62,493 nt of DNA from Lachnospiraceae bacterium (GTDB lineage: Bacteria; Bacillota; Clostridia; Lachnospirales; Lachnospiraceae), in NCBI GenBank assembly GCA_016282915.1, contig JAEELW010000172.1, forward strand, positions 1 through 62,493. The letters are read 5' to 3'. The notes under the pieces were generated by a model that was given only the letters and a program-made list of their open reading frames with translations, had not been told where the DNA came from and did not search any database. Positions 33,548 to 42,510 of this stretch are shown piece after piece; position 1 is the first letter of the stretch; the number at the start of each line of letters is the position of its first letter. A program made the position numbers and the translations under genes.

Positions 33548-34729
33548 ATGTTTCAGGCATTTTTGATCAAATATGCCGAGATCGCGATCAAAGGAAAGAA
33601 CCGGCCGCTTTTTGAGGATGCTCTTGTAAAGCAGATACGCAGGGCGCTCAAAGCCGTGGACGGCTCTTTTCATGTATACAAAACGCAGGGCAGGGTGCAT
33701 ATCGATACCGAAGGGGAATTTGATTACAACGGCACACTGGCTGCGCTGAAAAAGGTCTACGGCATCAGTTCCATCCATCCGGTAATGGTGCTGGAGGATG
33801 AGGGTTTTGACGAACTCAAAAAAAGAGTGATCGCATATCTTGCGGAGCTTTATCCCGACGGGGAACACAGCTTCAAGGTCAATGCCCGCAGGGCGCGGAA
33901 GAATTATCCGCTGGAGTCCATGGAGATCAATGCGGCCATGGGCGAAGCCGTGCTGGAGGCCTTTCCGGCCTTTCATGTGGATGTGAAGAGTCCGGAGATC
34001 ATGCTGCGTATCGAAGTGCGGGAAAAGATCTACGTTTATTCCGTCGATATACCCGGTGCGGGCGGCATGCCGATCGGGACCGGAGGAAAGGCCATGCTGC
34101 TTTTGTCCGGGGGGATCGATTCGCCGGTGGCCGGAGCCATGATGGCGAAGCGGGGCGTGAGCCTGAACGCCGTCTATTTCCATGCGCCGCCTTATACCAG
34201 CGAGCGCGCACGCCAGAAGGTAGAGGATCTGGCGGCCATCGTTTCCGGCTATTCCGGGGAACTGTGGCTTCATGTCGTGAATTTTACGGAGATACAGAAG
34301 TATATCTATGAAAAATGTCCGCACGATGAGCTGACCATCATCATGCGCAGATATATGATGCGGATCGCCGAGCGTATCGCACTGGAGCAGGACTGCCTTG
34401 CCCTGGTCACCGGCGAATCCGTGGGACAGGTGGCATCGCAGACGATGCAGAGCCTGATGGCGACCAACGAGGTGTGCGAACAGCTGCCGGTATTCCGGCC
34501 TCTGATCGCTTTTGACAAGCAGGAGATCGTTCAAAGGGCGTATGCGATCGGGACTTATGAGACCAGTATCCTGCCTTATGAGGACTGCTGTACGATCTGG
34601 GTCGCAAAACATCCGGTCACGAAGCCTTCGGTGAAGGTGATCCGGCGGCATGAGGAATATCTGAAAGACGGGATCGATGAGATGGTGGAACGTGCCGTGA
34701 ACGGCAGGGACGTGGTAAAGATCGGATAA
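33548..34729 (+). CDS. thiI: tRNA 4-thiouridine synthase ThiI
   Basis: A 393-residue ThiI: N-terminal ferredoxin-like and THUMP domains to about residue 165, then an adenylating PP-loop LLLSGGIDSPVAG near 180 and VTGESVGQVASQTMQ near 290. There is no rhodanese domain, as in most Firmicutes; sulfur would come straight from a cysteine desulfurase, with Cys residues in YEDCCTIW as candidate acceptors. It makes s4U8 in tRNA. Ends at a strong bidirectional terminator. Confidence 0.94.
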   Translation: MFQAFLIKYAEIAIKGKNRPLFEDALVKQIRRALKAVDGSFHVYKTQGRVHIDTEGEFDYNGTLAALKKVYGISSIHPVMVLEDEGFDELKKRVIAYLAELYPDGEHSFKVNARRARKNYPLESMEINAAMGEAVLEAFPAFHVDVKSPEIMLRIEVREKIYVYSVDIPGAGGMPIGTGGKAMLLLSGGIDSPVAGAMMAKRGVSLNAVYFHAPPYTSERARQKVEDLAAIVSGYSGELWLHVVNFTEIQKYIYEKCPHDELTIIMRRYMMRIAERIALEQDCLALVTGESVGQVASQTMQSLMATNEVCEQLPVFRPLIAFDKQEIVQRAYAIGTYETSILPYEDCCTIWVAKHPVTKPSVKVIRRHEEYLKDGIDEMVERAVNGRDVVKIG

Positions 34730-34730
34730 A

Positions 34731-34757
34731 AAAACGTCCGGACAACCGGACGTTTTT
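34731..34757. terminator. Bidirectional terminator between thiI and the HPr-like gene
   Basis: AAAACGTCCGG (34731-34741), loop ACAA, CCGGACGTTTT (34746 on) and further T. Strong on both strands; it serves thiI and the minus-strand gene. Confidence 0.88.
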
Positions 34758-34775
34758 GATCATACGCAAATCCGC

Positions 34776-35015
34776 TCAGGAAGCGATATACGGCTGCAGA
34801 GCCTTCAGGATCTCGGCGGCTTCGGCTTCATCCGTTACATGGATATCAAGCTCGATGGGTTTGGAAATGTCCAGACTGAATATACCCATGATGGATTTGG
34901 CATCGATCACGTAACGTCCCGAGATCAGGTCGAAATCACAGTTGAATTTGGAGATCTCGTTGACGAATGCTTTAACCTTGTCAATGGAATCGATCAGGAT
35001 CTGTGTTGTCTTCAT
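34776..35015 (-). CDS. HPr-like protein without the phosphoryl histidine
   Basis: A 79-residue protein with the HPr fold pattern: the second-half motif DAKSIMGIFSLDIS matches the HPr Ser46 region (NLKSIMGVMSL-like), with Ser41 in its place. The first-half GxHARPA motif with the active His15 is missing; this segment reads QILIDSIDKVKAF with no His at all. It therefore cannot carry phosphate in the PTS the normal way, and may be a regulator or act in another complex. GGAAAGGAG precedes the ATG at 35015. It has its own promoter, divergent from mtaB. Confidence 0.8.
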   Translation of the reverse strand: MKTTQILIDSIDKVKAFVNEISKFNCDFDLISGRYVIDAKSIMGIFSLDISKPIELDIHVTDEAEAAEILKALQPYIAS

Positions 35016-35052
35016 TTTATGAACTCCTTTCCTGGCAATTACTTCACATAAT

Positions 35053-35081
35053 ATATTAGTGCAAACAGAGAGATTAGTCAA
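35053..35081 (-). promoter_or_regulatory. Promoter of the HPr-like gene
   Basis: Minus strand: TTGACT (35081-35076), 17-base spacer, TAATAT (35058-35053). The -35 box ends three bases before the mtaB start codon. Confidence 0.65.
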
Positions 35082-35083
35082 TA

Positions 35084-36418
35084 ATGAAAAAACGAGCTTC
35101 CCTGCATAATCTGGGATGTAAAGTGAACGCCTATGAGATGGACGTGATGGAGGAACTGCTGGAAGCGGCAGGTTATGAGATCGTGCCTTTTGACGAAGCC
35201 GCAGACGTGGTGATCATCAATACCTGCAGCGTGACCAATATCGCCGACCGGAAGAGCCGGCAGATGCTGCATAAGGCGAGGAAGCGGAATCCGGAGGCGG
35301 TGATCGTTGCCGTGGGCTGCTATGTTCAGACCGGCGGAAGAGACCGCGATGCGGACCTTTATATCGGGAATAACCGGAAAGGCGAGATCGTTTCGATCCT
35401 TTCGGAGTATCTGAAACTGGGCAGTACGCCGAAGGACAGCGTGATCGATGTGAACGCACCCTGCCCTTACGAGGATATGCAGCTGGGGCACATTTCCGAG
35501 CATACACGAGCCTATATCAAGATCCAGGACGGCTGTAACCAGTTCTGCAGCTATTGCATCATCCCCTACGCAAGAGGACGCGTAAGGAGCCGTGAGCGCA
35601 GCGAGATCCTGAAGGAGGCCGGAAGACTTGCGCGGAACGGCTGCCGGGAATTCGTACTTACGGGGATCCATATCAGTTCCTACGGATATGACCTGCGTCA
35701 TCCCGATAAAAAGCCCATGGCCAACTGTTTTGAGGAGGAGGAGCTGATGGAACTGCTCCGGGAGCTGGACCGGCTTGAAGGGGTGGAGCGTATCCGTTTA
35801 AGCTCCCTGGAGCCGCGCATCATCACTGCGGATTTCGTAAAGGGACTGACAGAACTGAAAAGTTTCTGCCCGCATTTCCACCTCTCTCTGCAGAGCGGAA
35901 GCGACAGCGTGCTGAAGCGGATGAACCGGCAGTATGACACGGAGGATTATGCCGGACGGGTAGAGCTGCTGCGGAAATGCTTTACAGATCCGGCCATCAC
36001 TACGGATATCATCGTCGGTTTTCCGGGGGAAACGGAGGAGGAATTTGCGCAGACCCTGGCATTTGCGGAAAGGATCGCTTTTTATGAGATGCATATCTTC
36101 CGCTATTCGGCCAGGAAGGGAACACCGGCGGCTTCCATGAAGGGACAGCTCACGGAGGCGCAGAAAGCGGCGCGTTCGGACCGGCTCGAGGAGCTCGGAG
36201 CGCGTATGACGGAGGCGTTTATAAGGAAATGGAAGGGGAAAGAGTGCGAAGTGCTCTGTGAGGAAGAAAAAGAGATCGACAGCATGCGTTATATGACGGG
36301 GCACACAAGGGAATATCTGAAAATCGCGATCCCCGAAAGCAGCGCGCGTCCCGGGGAAGTGCGCAGAGTCCGCGTGGGGGATGAGATGAAAGACGGCTTT
36401 GTGCACGGGATTGAATAA
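35084..36418 (+). CDS. mtaB: tRNA t6A37 methylthiotransferase MtaB
   Basis: A 444-residue radical-SAM methylthiotransferase: N-terminal UPF0004 domain starting HNLGCKVNAYEMD with Cys ligands also in INTCSVT and VGCYVQTGG, radical-SAM CNQFCSYC near residue 152, and a C-terminal TRAM domain. It adds the methylthio group to t6A at position 37 of ANN-decoding tRNAs. The N-terminus fixes the start at 35084 although no ribosome site is visible, so translation may be weak or leaderless-like. Confidence 0.93.
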   Translation: MKKRASLHNLGCKVNAYEMDVMEELLEAAGYEIVPFDEAADVVIINTCSVTNIADRKSRQMLHKARKRNPEAVIVAVGCYVQTGGRDRDADLYIGNNRKGEIVSILSEYLKLGSTPKDSVIDVNAPCPYEDMQLGHISEHTRAYIKIQDGCNQFCSYCIIPYARGRVRSRERSEILKEAGRLARNGCREFVLTGIHISSYGYDLRHPDKKPMANCFEEEELMELLRELDRLEGVERIRLSSLEPRIITADFVKGLTELKSFCPHFHLSLQSGSDSVLKRMNRQYDTEDYAGRVELLRKCFTDPAITTDIIVGFPGETEEEFAQTLAFAERIAFYEMHIFRYSARKGTPAASMKGQLTEAQKAARSDRLEELGARMTEAFIRKWKGKECEVLCEEEKEIDSMRYMTGHTREYLKIAIPESSARPGEVRRVRVGDEMKDGFVHGIE

Positions 36419-36439
36419 TTCTGCCGGATAGGGTATAAT
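36411..36439 (+). promoter_or_regulatory. Promoter of the ireB-ruvX operon
   Basis: TTGAAT (36411-36416), 17-base spacer, TATAAT (36434-36439). The -35 box overlaps the last codons of mtaB. Confidence 0.72.
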
Positions 36440-36472
36440 TATCTGCGGCATAAACAACATGAGGAAGGAACT

Positions 36473-36781
36473 ATGAGCGAATCGGTAAGCAATACCCAAT
36501 TCTTTAAAGTCGAGGTGGAGCAGGTCGACAGCGTAAAGACCATTATCGAAGAGGTCTATAACGCGCTGTCGGAGAAAGGATATAACCCGGTGAACCAGAT
36601 CGTGGGCTATATCATGAGCGGCGATCCTACGTATATCACCAGTTACAAGAATGCCCGCAGCATCATCATGAAAGCGGAGCGTGACGAGCTGGTGGAGGAG
36701 CTGCTTACGGAGTATATCCGCAGCAACGGCTGGCCCGGCATGAACGATGAAGAGGAAGAAGAGGACGGAGACGCCGAATGA
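36473..36781 (+). CDS. ireB: IreB-family regulatory phosphoprotein
   Basis: A 102-residue UPF0297/DUF965 protein with [19 protein letters not shown] and [13 protein letters not shown]. In Enterococcus IreB is a substrate of the PASTA kinase IreK and affects cephalosporin resistance. It overlaps ruvX by four bases (ATGA), the usual pairing in Firmicutes. AGGAAGG precedes the start. An acidic tail ends the protein. Confidence 0.92.
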   Translation: MSESVSNTQFFKVEVEQVDSVKTIIEEVYNALSEKGYNPVNQIVGYIMSGDPTYITSYKNARSIIMKAERDELVEELLTEYIRSNGWPGMNDEEEEEDGDAE

Positions 36782-37239
36782 TACGTATCATGGGCCTGGA
36801 TTACGGAGACCGGACAGTGGGGGTTGCGATCAGCGACCCGCTGGGACTGACCGCACAGGGAAAAGAGATCGTACGCAGGGAAAGGCCGACAAAACTGCGG
36901 CGTACCTGTGCGCGTATTGAAGAACTGATTGTCGAATACGGAGTGCAGCGTATCGTTCTGGGACTGCCGGTACATATGGACGGCAGCGAAGGAGAGCGTG
37001 CGCAGAAGACCCGTGAGTTTAAAGAGATGCTTGAGCGCCGTACGGGGCTGGAGGTTGAGCTCTGGGATGAACGGCTGACCACGGTGGCTGCGGAGCGTTA
37101 CATGGACGAGGCCGGGCTGAAGGGCGGTAAACGCAAGGCCGTGGTGGACGAGATCGCCGCGGTATTTATACTGCAGTCCTATCTGGACCGGCAGAAAAGC
37201 GCGGATATGCTCTCCGGGGAGGACGGCGAAGAGGAATGA
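36778..37239 (+). CDS. ruvX: Holliday junction resolvase-like RuvX (YqgF)
   Basis: A 153-residue RNase H-fold protein: [19 protein letters not shown] with the first acidic residue, [14 protein letters not shown] and [12 protein letters not shown], then a late Asp in [10 protein letters not shown]. Known roles are Holliday junction resolution and 16S rRNA 5' end maturation. Part of the conserved ireB-ruvX-DUF1292 block. Confidence 0.93.
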   Translation: MIRIMGLDYGDRTVGVAISDPLGLTAQGKEIVRRERPTKLRRTCARIEELIVEYGVQRIVLGLPVHMDGSEGERAQKTREFKEMLERRTGLEVELWDERLTTVAAERYMDEAGLKGGKRKAVVDEIAAVFILQSYLDRQKSADMLSGEDGEEE

Positions 37240-37269
37240 GAACGCGGCGCTGAGCGGCGCGACGGGAAG

Positions 37270-37530
37270 ATGAATATGGAAAAGATAAGACTGGAAACGG
37301 AAGACGGAACGACGGCAGAATTGTATGTTCTGGAGCAGACAACGGTTGGTGGCACCGACTACTATCTCGTTACCGAGGACGAGGAAGGAGACGGTGAAGC
37401 CATGATCCTGAAAGATCTGTCGGCCAGGGACGATAAGGAAGCCGTTTTTGAATTTGTGGAAGACGATGCGGAGCTGAAGGCGGTGGGAGATCTGTTTGCC
37501 GCGCTGCTGGAGGATACGGATCTGGTATGA
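37270..37530 (+). CDS. DUF1292 protein (YrzB-like)
   Basis: An 86-residue very acidic protein with the pattern IRLETEDGTTAELYVL...YYLVTEDEE of DUF1292. The family is encoded directly after ruvX in most Firmicutes; the function is unknown. A second ATG at 37276 is an alternative start. Confidence 0.85.
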   Translation: MNMEKIRLETEDGTTAELYVLEQTTVGGTDYYLVTEDEEGDGEAMILKDLSARDDKEAVFEFVEDDAELKAVGDLFAALLEDTDLV

Positions 37531-37567
37531 TAAGCAGTAATCCCGGCAGGAACCGGGACCGGATGGA

Positions 37568-39259
37568 ATGGGGGTTAAAAAATTGAAAAAGACTGCGAAT
37601 CAGGATGCGCTGCCGGTTAAGCTGATCCCGCTGGGCGGACTGGAGCAGATCGGGATGAACATCACGGCCTTTGAGTACGGCGACAGCATCATGGTGGTGG
37701 ACTGCGGGCTGGGTTTTCCCGAAGATGATATGTACGGCGTGGATCTGGTGATACCGGATGTGAGCTACCTGGAAGAGAACATCGACAGGGTAAAGGGCTT
37801 TGTGATCACCCACGGACATGAGGATCATATCGGGGCACTGCCTTACATCCTTCGGAAGGTAAATGTGCCGGTCTATGCTACGAGACTTACCATCGGCATT
37901 ATCGAACATAAACTGGAAGAACATAATATGCTCGATATCACGACACGCAAGGTCGTGAGTTTCGGATCGACGATCACGCTGGGGGATTTCCATGTGGAAT
38001 TTATCCGCACGAACCACAGCATCACCGATTCGGCGGCGCTTGCGATCTATACGCCGCAGGGCATCATCGTACATACGGGTGATTTCAAGGTGGATTACAC
38101 GCCGATCTACGGCGATGCCATCGACCTGCAGCGTTTCGGTGAGCTGGGTAAGAAGGGCGTGCTGGCTCTGCTCTGCGATTCGACCAACGCCGAGCGGCCC
38201 GGTTTTACACCATCCGAGAGTACGGTTGGCGAGACTTTTGTAAGTATCTTTGAAGCAAACCGGAAGAAACGCATCATCGTAGCGACTTTTGCGTCCAATG
38301 TGGACCGTGTGCAGCAGATCATCAATACAGCTTACCGCTACGGCAGGAAATGCGTGATCGAAGGCCGGAGCATGGTCAATATCATCAATACGGCCATTGA
38401 ACTGGAGTACCTGAAGGTACCGGAAAACACGCTGATCGAACTGGAGGAACTGAAGAATTATCCGGACGAGCAGACCGTGATCATCACGACCGGAAGTCAG
38501 GGAGAGCGCCTGGCAGCCCTTTCCCGCATGGCGGGAGGGACGCACAAAAAGATCGTTCTGGGACCGAAGGATGCAGTGATCTTTTCCTCGCACCCGATCC
38601 CCGGAAATGAAAAAGCCGTGACGAAGATCATCAATGCGATCTTCCAGAAGGGGGCAGACGTGGTGTTTCAGGATGCTCATGTATCCGGGCATGCCTGCCG
38701 CGAAGAGATCAAGCTGATTTACGCTCTGACAAGGCCGAAATACGCGATCCCGGTTCACGGGGAATACAAACATCTGAAGGCACAGGCCAAGATCGCCGAG
38801 CAGATGGGCGTGGAAAAGGAGAACATCCTGATCATCCAGAGCGGTGATGTGCTTTCGATCAAGGATGAGCAGATCCGTAAGGACGGTCATGTGCAGAGCG
38901 GTGTGGTCTTTGTGGACGGCCTGGGCGTGGGTGACGTGGGAAATGTAGTGCTGCGTGACCGGCAGCGGCTCGCGGACGACGGCATCGTGCTGATCACCTT
39001 TGCGATGGACGCGGAAAACCGTGTGATCGCCGGACCCGAGATCGTTACCCGCGGTTTCGTCTATGTCCGGGAAGCGGACGAACTGATGGAGGACATCCAC
39101 ATGCTCATCGACGATACCATCGTGGAGCATTTTGAAAAGAACAATCCCGGCGGAAGGAACAAGCTGAAGACCAGCATCCGGGAAGCGGTGAGCGATTATA
39201 TCTGGGGGAAGACCGAACGCCGCCCCATGGTACTGCCGGTGATACTGGACATTGAGTGA
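37568..39259 (+). CDS. rnj: Ribonuclease J
   Basis: A 563-residue metallo-beta-lactamase/beta-CASP nuclease. The metal site THGHEDHIGALPY lies near residue 77, TNHSITDSAA near 145 and HTGDFKVDYTP near 160; the beta-CASP domain includes ATFASNVDRVQQI and HVSGHACREEI near 375, then a C-terminal domain. RNase J acts as 5'-3' exonuclease and endonuclease in mRNA turnover. ATG 37568 has a poor ribosome site; a TTG at 37583 after GGGGG is an alternative. It is inserted in the otherwise Bacillus-like operon order. Confidence 0.94.
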   Translation: MGVKKLKKTANQDALPVKLIPLGGLEQIGMNITAFEYGDSIMVVDCGLGFPEDDMYGVDLVIPDVSYLEENIDRVKGFVITHGHEDHIGALPYILRKVNVPVYATRLTIGIIEHKLEEHNMLDITTRKVVSFGSTITLGDFHVEFIRTNHSITDSAALAIYTPQGIIVHTGDFKVDYTPIYGDAIDLQRFGELGKKGVLALLCDSTNAERPGFTPSESTVGETFVSIFEANRKKRIIVATFASNVDRVQQIINTAYRYGRKCVIEGRSMVNIINTAIELEYLKVPENTLIELEELKNYPDEQTVIITTGSQGERLAALSRMAGGTHKKIVLGPKDAVIFSSHPIPGNEKAVTKIINAIFQKGADVVFQDAHVSGHACREEIKLIYALTRPKYAIPVHGEYKHLKAQAKIAEQMGVEKENILIIQSGDVLSIKDEQIRKDGHVQSGVVFVDGLGVGDVGNVVLRDRQRLADDGIVLITFAMDAENRVIAGPEIVTRGFVYVREADELMEDIHMLIDDTIVEHFEKNNPGGRNKLKTSIREAVSDYIWGKTERRPMVLPVILDIE

Positions 39260-39277
39260 TGCGGGGGAGACAGGAGC

Positions 39278-39604
39278 ATGACAGAGATCGATAATGAGCT
39301 TTTTACCCTGATCGAGGCGGTGCGTCATTCCCATACTTTTAAAGAGTATGACCGCTGCCGTATCGCTTTAAAGAGCGAGCCTGAACTGAAAGAGCGGGTG
39401 GACAGATACCGGGAGGAAAACTACCGCCTCCAGACCATGGATGACGACGGTACGCTGCAGGAGCGCATCGAGGCGTTTGCAAAGGAGAATATGGAACTTT
39501 CGGAGACCCCGAAGGTACGGGCGTTTCTGGACGCAGAACTGGCATTGTGCCGCATGCTGCAGGAGATCACGGAGCGTGTGGTCGCAGCCATCGATTTTGA
39601 GTAG
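39278..39604 (+). CDS. YlbF-family regulator
   Basis: A 108-residue all-helical protein with HTFKEYDRCRIALKSEPEL and the C-terminal ELALCRMLQEITERV. YlbF/YmcA proteins form the Y-complex that tunes RNase Y and biofilm and competence control in Bacillus. Its place right after RNase J supports a role in RNA turnover. AGACAGGAGC precedes the start. Confidence 0.82.
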   Translation: MTEIDNELFTLIEAVRHSHTFKEYDRCRIALKSEPELKERVDRYREENYRLQTMDDDGTLQERIEAFAKENMELSETPKVRAFLDAELALCRMLQEITERVVAAIDFE

Positions 39605-39618
39605 GAGAGTAAAAGGAA

Positions 39619-40122
39619 ATGAGTCCCAGAAAAGTTGCATGGGCTATCATCAAAACCGTTTTCGGCATTGTGATCGCGGCAGTGATCATGATGCTGGTAT
39701 ATCGTTTTTCGCTGAATGCTTATGATTTCGGCTACCGGATCTTTGCCGAGGAACCGGTGAGTCCGGAACCGGGGCTGACGAAATCAGTGGCTATCGTGGA
39801 GGGTAAATCCGCGCTGGAGATCGGACAGGTGCTGAAGGAAAAAGGACTGATCCGCGATGCGCAGCTGTTCTCGCTTCAGGAACTTTTTTCTTCCTATCAC
39901 AAGAAGCTTCAGCCGGGGATCTATGAACTGAATACGGCAATGACGCCGGAAGAGATGATGGCGGTGATGGCAGCCAATGCATCATCGGCGGCCTTCGATG
40001 TCAATGAAGAGGAAGTGACCGGGAACAGTGAAACGTCCCAGGATCTTCTGGATGAGAGCGGGATCGGGCCTGAGGGCAGCGACAGCTCTGAAGGAGATGC
40101 GGGCGCATCGGGAGAAGAATGA
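39619..40122 (+). CDS. MltG N-terminal-like membrane protein
   Basis: A 167-residue protein with one membrane helix at about 10-30 and the region SVAIVEGKSALEIGQVLKEK followed by LQPGIYELNTAMTPEEMM, matching the LysM-like part of endolytic transglycosylase MltG (YceG). The catalytic domain of MltG is absent; the last 45 residues are an acidic, disordered tail. Its position (between DUF1292/RNase J and trmR) is that of yrrL/mltG in Bacillus. It might regulate glycan cutting or be a reduced relic. Overlaps trmR by four bases. Confidence 0.8.
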   Translation: MSPRKVAWAIIKTVFGIVIAAVIMMLVYRFSLNAYDFGYRIFAEEPVSPEPGLTKSVAIVEGKSALEIGQVLKEKGLIRDAQLFSLQELFSSYHKKLQPGIYELNTAMTPEEMMAVMAANASSAAFDVNEEEVTGNSETSQDLLDESGIGPEGSDSSEGDAGASGEE

Positions 40123-40754
40123 CACGCATTACATCTTATATTGAATCACTTGATCCCGGGCTTCCCGAGAAACTGCAGCGGCTGGAAGAGGAAGCACGGC
40201 AGAAGGGAGTACCGGTCATACGTTCGGAAACGCAGTTTTTGCTGCGTTTTCTTATACAAAAGGAAAAAACGGAGCACATCCTGGAAGTGGGGAGCGGGAC
40301 GGGTTTTTCCGCTCTTCTGATGTGGGAGAGCAGTGGGCGTACGGCAAGGATCGATACGATCGAAAAGAACGAAAAGCGCGCCAGAGAGGCGGAGGAGCAT
40401 TTCGGGGAATTCGGTGCCGAGAGCATAAAGCTTCTTTTCGGGGATGCCGCAGAAATACTGCCGGCGCTTTCCGGAAGCTATGACCTGATCTTTATGGATG
40501 CGGCAAAGGGACAGTATCCTGCGTTTCTGCCGCAGGTCCTGCGCCTTCTGAAAAGCGGAGGACTGCTTGTCAGCGATAACGTGCTTCAGGGCGGAATGGT
40601 ACTGGAATCGCGTTATGCGGTGGAACGCAGGGATCGTACGATTCACGGGAGGATGCGGGATTATCTGTATACCCTGACGCATCATGAGGAACTGAACAGT
40701 GTGATACTTCAGGGCGGTGACGGCGTGGCCCTGAGTTATAAAAAGGATCTGTGA
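40119..40754 (+). CDS. trmR: tRNA 5-hydroxyuridine methyltransferase TrmR-like
   Basis: A 211-residue class I O-methyltransferase with LEVGSGTGFSALLM near residue 53 and LIFMDAAKGQYPAFLP near 124 (metal-site Asp), LLVSDNVLQGG near 150. In Bacillus TrmR methylates ho5U34 of tRNA to mo5U34, and the U32 protein TrhP makes ho5U34; here the U32 gene follows at once, as in yrrM-yrrN. This context separates it from the catechol-type enzymes. Confidence 0.87.
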   Translation: MTRITSYIESLDPGLPEKLQRLEEEARQKGVPVIRSETQFLLRFLIQKEKTEHILEVGSGTGFSALLMWESSGRTARIDTIEKNEKRAREAEEHFGEFGAESIKLLFGDAAEILPALSGSYDLIFMDAAKGQYPAFLPQVLRLLKSGGLLVSDNVLQGGMVLESRYAVERRDRTIHGRMRDYLYTLTHHEELNSVILQGGDGVALSYKKDL

Positions 40755-40771
40755 TCCGGGACGGAGAAACG

Positions 40772-42004
40772 ATGGAGAAGAAAAGACCCGAGCTGCTGGT
40801 ACCGGCCGGCAGTCCGGAGGTGCTGAAAGTCGCGGTCGGCTACGGAGCCGATGCGGTATATATCGGGGGAGAGGAATTCAGCCTGCGTGCGAAAGCAAAG
40901 AATTTCGGGCCGGAAGAAATGGCGGAAGGGATCGCTTATGCGCATGCAAGGGGCGTAAAGGTCTATGTGACGGCCAATATCCTGGCACATGAGGCGGAAC
41001 TGGCGGATGCGGCTGCGTATTTTTCCATGCTGGCGGAACTGAAGCCGGATGCCCTGATCATTTCCGATCCGGGGCTCTTTATGCTGGCGCGGCGCCATTG
41101 CCCGGAGATCCCCGTTCATATCTCCACGCAGGCCAGCAATACCAACAGTGAAAGCTTTGCCTTCTGGCATGCGCAGGGCGCCAAACGCGTGGTCTGCGCG
41201 AGGGAACTCTCGCTGGAAGAGATCCGTGCGATACGGAGAAATATCCCCGAAGAGCTGGAGATCGAATGTTTTGTCCATGGTGCCATGTGCGCTTCCTATT
41301 CCGGGCGCTGTTTTCTTTCCGCATCCCTTACGGGACGCAGTGCCAATCAGGGGGAATGTACGCATCCCTGCCGCTGGAAGTATTATCTGATGGAGGAGAC
41401 ACGTCCCGGTGAATACATGCCCATCGAGCAGAACGAGCGTGGGAGCTATATCTTTAATTCCAAGGATCTGTGCATGATCGGACATATCCCGGAGCTGGTG
41501 GAAGCCGGGATCGACAGCTTCAAGATCGAAGGACGCATGAAGACGGCGCTGTATGTGGCCATGGTCGCCAGGACCTACCGTATGGCGCTGGATCTGTATC
41601 TGCGGTCGGAGGAGGAATACCGGCAGAAACTGGACTGGCTTCAGAAGGAAGTGCGTGCCGCGACCTTCCGCCCCTATTCCACCGGCTTTTATTTCGGCCG
41701 GCCCGGGGAGGAGGGGCAGACCACCGATGACGGACGCTATGTGACCGGACAGGTTTATCTGGGGCGTGTGGATCAAAAGGATGAAGCAGGCAGACTGCAT
41801 ATCATACAGAAGAATAAGTTTTCCGTCGGATCGGAACTGGAGATCATGAAGCCGGACGGGCGTGATATAAGCGCCAGGGTGCTGAAGATGCAGAATGCGG
41901 ACGGCGCAGCAGTGGAGAGCTGCCCTCATGCTGCGGAAGAGATCTGGCTCACGCTCAGTGAGGAGGCGGAAGAGGGGGATATCCTGCGGACGATGTCCGT
42001 ATAG
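40772..42004 (+). CDS. trhP: Peptidase U32-family protein, TrhP-like
   Basis: A 410-residue U32 protein: LLVPAGSPEVLKVAVGYGAD at the start, the family signature ECFVHGAMCASYSGRC near 165 and NQGECTHPCRWKY near 190, supplying Cys for an iron-sulfur site. TrhP hydroxylates U34 of tRNAs using prephenate-derived chemistry. ATG at 40772 after CGGAG is preferred over a GTG overlapping trmR. Only one U32 gene is present where Bacillus has two. Confidence 0.87.
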   Translation: MEKKRPELLVPAGSPEVLKVAVGYGADAVYIGGEEFSLRAKAKNFGPEEMAEGIAYAHARGVKVYVTANILAHEAELADAAAYFSMLAELKPDALIISDPGLFMLARRHCPEIPVHISTQASNTNSESFAFWHAQGAKRVVCARELSLEEIRAIRRNIPEELEIECFVHGAMCASYSGRCFLSASLTGRSANQGECTHPCRWKYYLMEETRPGEYMPIEQNERGSYIFNSKDLCMIGHIPELVEAGIDSFKIEGRMKTALYVAMVARTYRMALDLYLRSEEEYRQKLDWLQKEVRAATFRPYSTGFYFGRPGEEGQTTDDGRYVTGQVYLGRVDQKDEAGRLHIIQKNKFSVGSELEIMKPDGRDISARVLKMQNADGAAVESCPHAAEEIWLTLSEEAEEGDILRTMSV

Positions 42005-42048
42005 CTCCGTGGTTTGTGACTGTGTGAGAGCACAGAGGAGGAACAGCG

Positions 42049-42510
42049 GTGTCGGATGACAAAAAGGACAAAGAGATCCCTTTTTATCTCGGTGAACGCA
42101 TCGTAAAGGAAGAGGAGAAGAAGGAGGACGAAGACAGGCTCCGGATCTCCTACGGCGGCGCCATGCCCGAGCAGCTGGAGAAATACCGGCCGCGGCAGCG
42201 GACCAACGAGGAACTTGCGCAGGCACGCGTCCTGATGCAGAAATATGAGAAAAAGCAGATGCTCAACCGCAGGATCCTTTATCTGGAGCGCCGCCGTCTC
42301 TTTCTCGTCACCAATATGCAGAGCTCTGACCGGCGCAGGCGCGGTAAGGGCTTTTTTTCGCTGTTTTCCAACAAAAAGAGTACAAGATACCATGAATGGG
42401 AACGGGAACTGTGTGAGATCTTTGTGGAGCATGAGCAGCTGGAACGGGAAAAAGCCGAGCTGGTAAAAGAGATCCGCGCGATGGAAAAAAGGGGAGAGAG
42501 CGATGGCTAA
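42049..42510 (+). CDS. Uncharacterised charged coiled-coil protein
   Basis: A 153-residue protein with no hydrophobic helix and very many Glu, Lys and Arg. Residues about 55-100 and 115-150 look like coiled coil around a basic RRRRGKGFFSLF patch. GTG start after GGAGGAA. It overlaps the next gene (GspF-like) by eight bases, so the two are coupled. No known family recognised. Confidence 0.65.
   Translation: MSDDKKDKEIPFYLGERIVKEEEKKEDEDRLRISYGGAMPEQLEKYRPRQRTNEELAQARVLMQKYEKKQMLNRRILYLERRRLFLVTNMQSSDRRRRGKGFFSLFSNKKSTRYHEWERELCEIFVEHEQLEREKAELVKEIRAMEKRGESDG

Noticed and set aside
37370-39334. 654-codon open frame on the minus strand
   Set aside because: It lies wholly opposite RNase J. The plus-strand frame has all catalytic motifs, and the antisense frame is only open because of codon usage.
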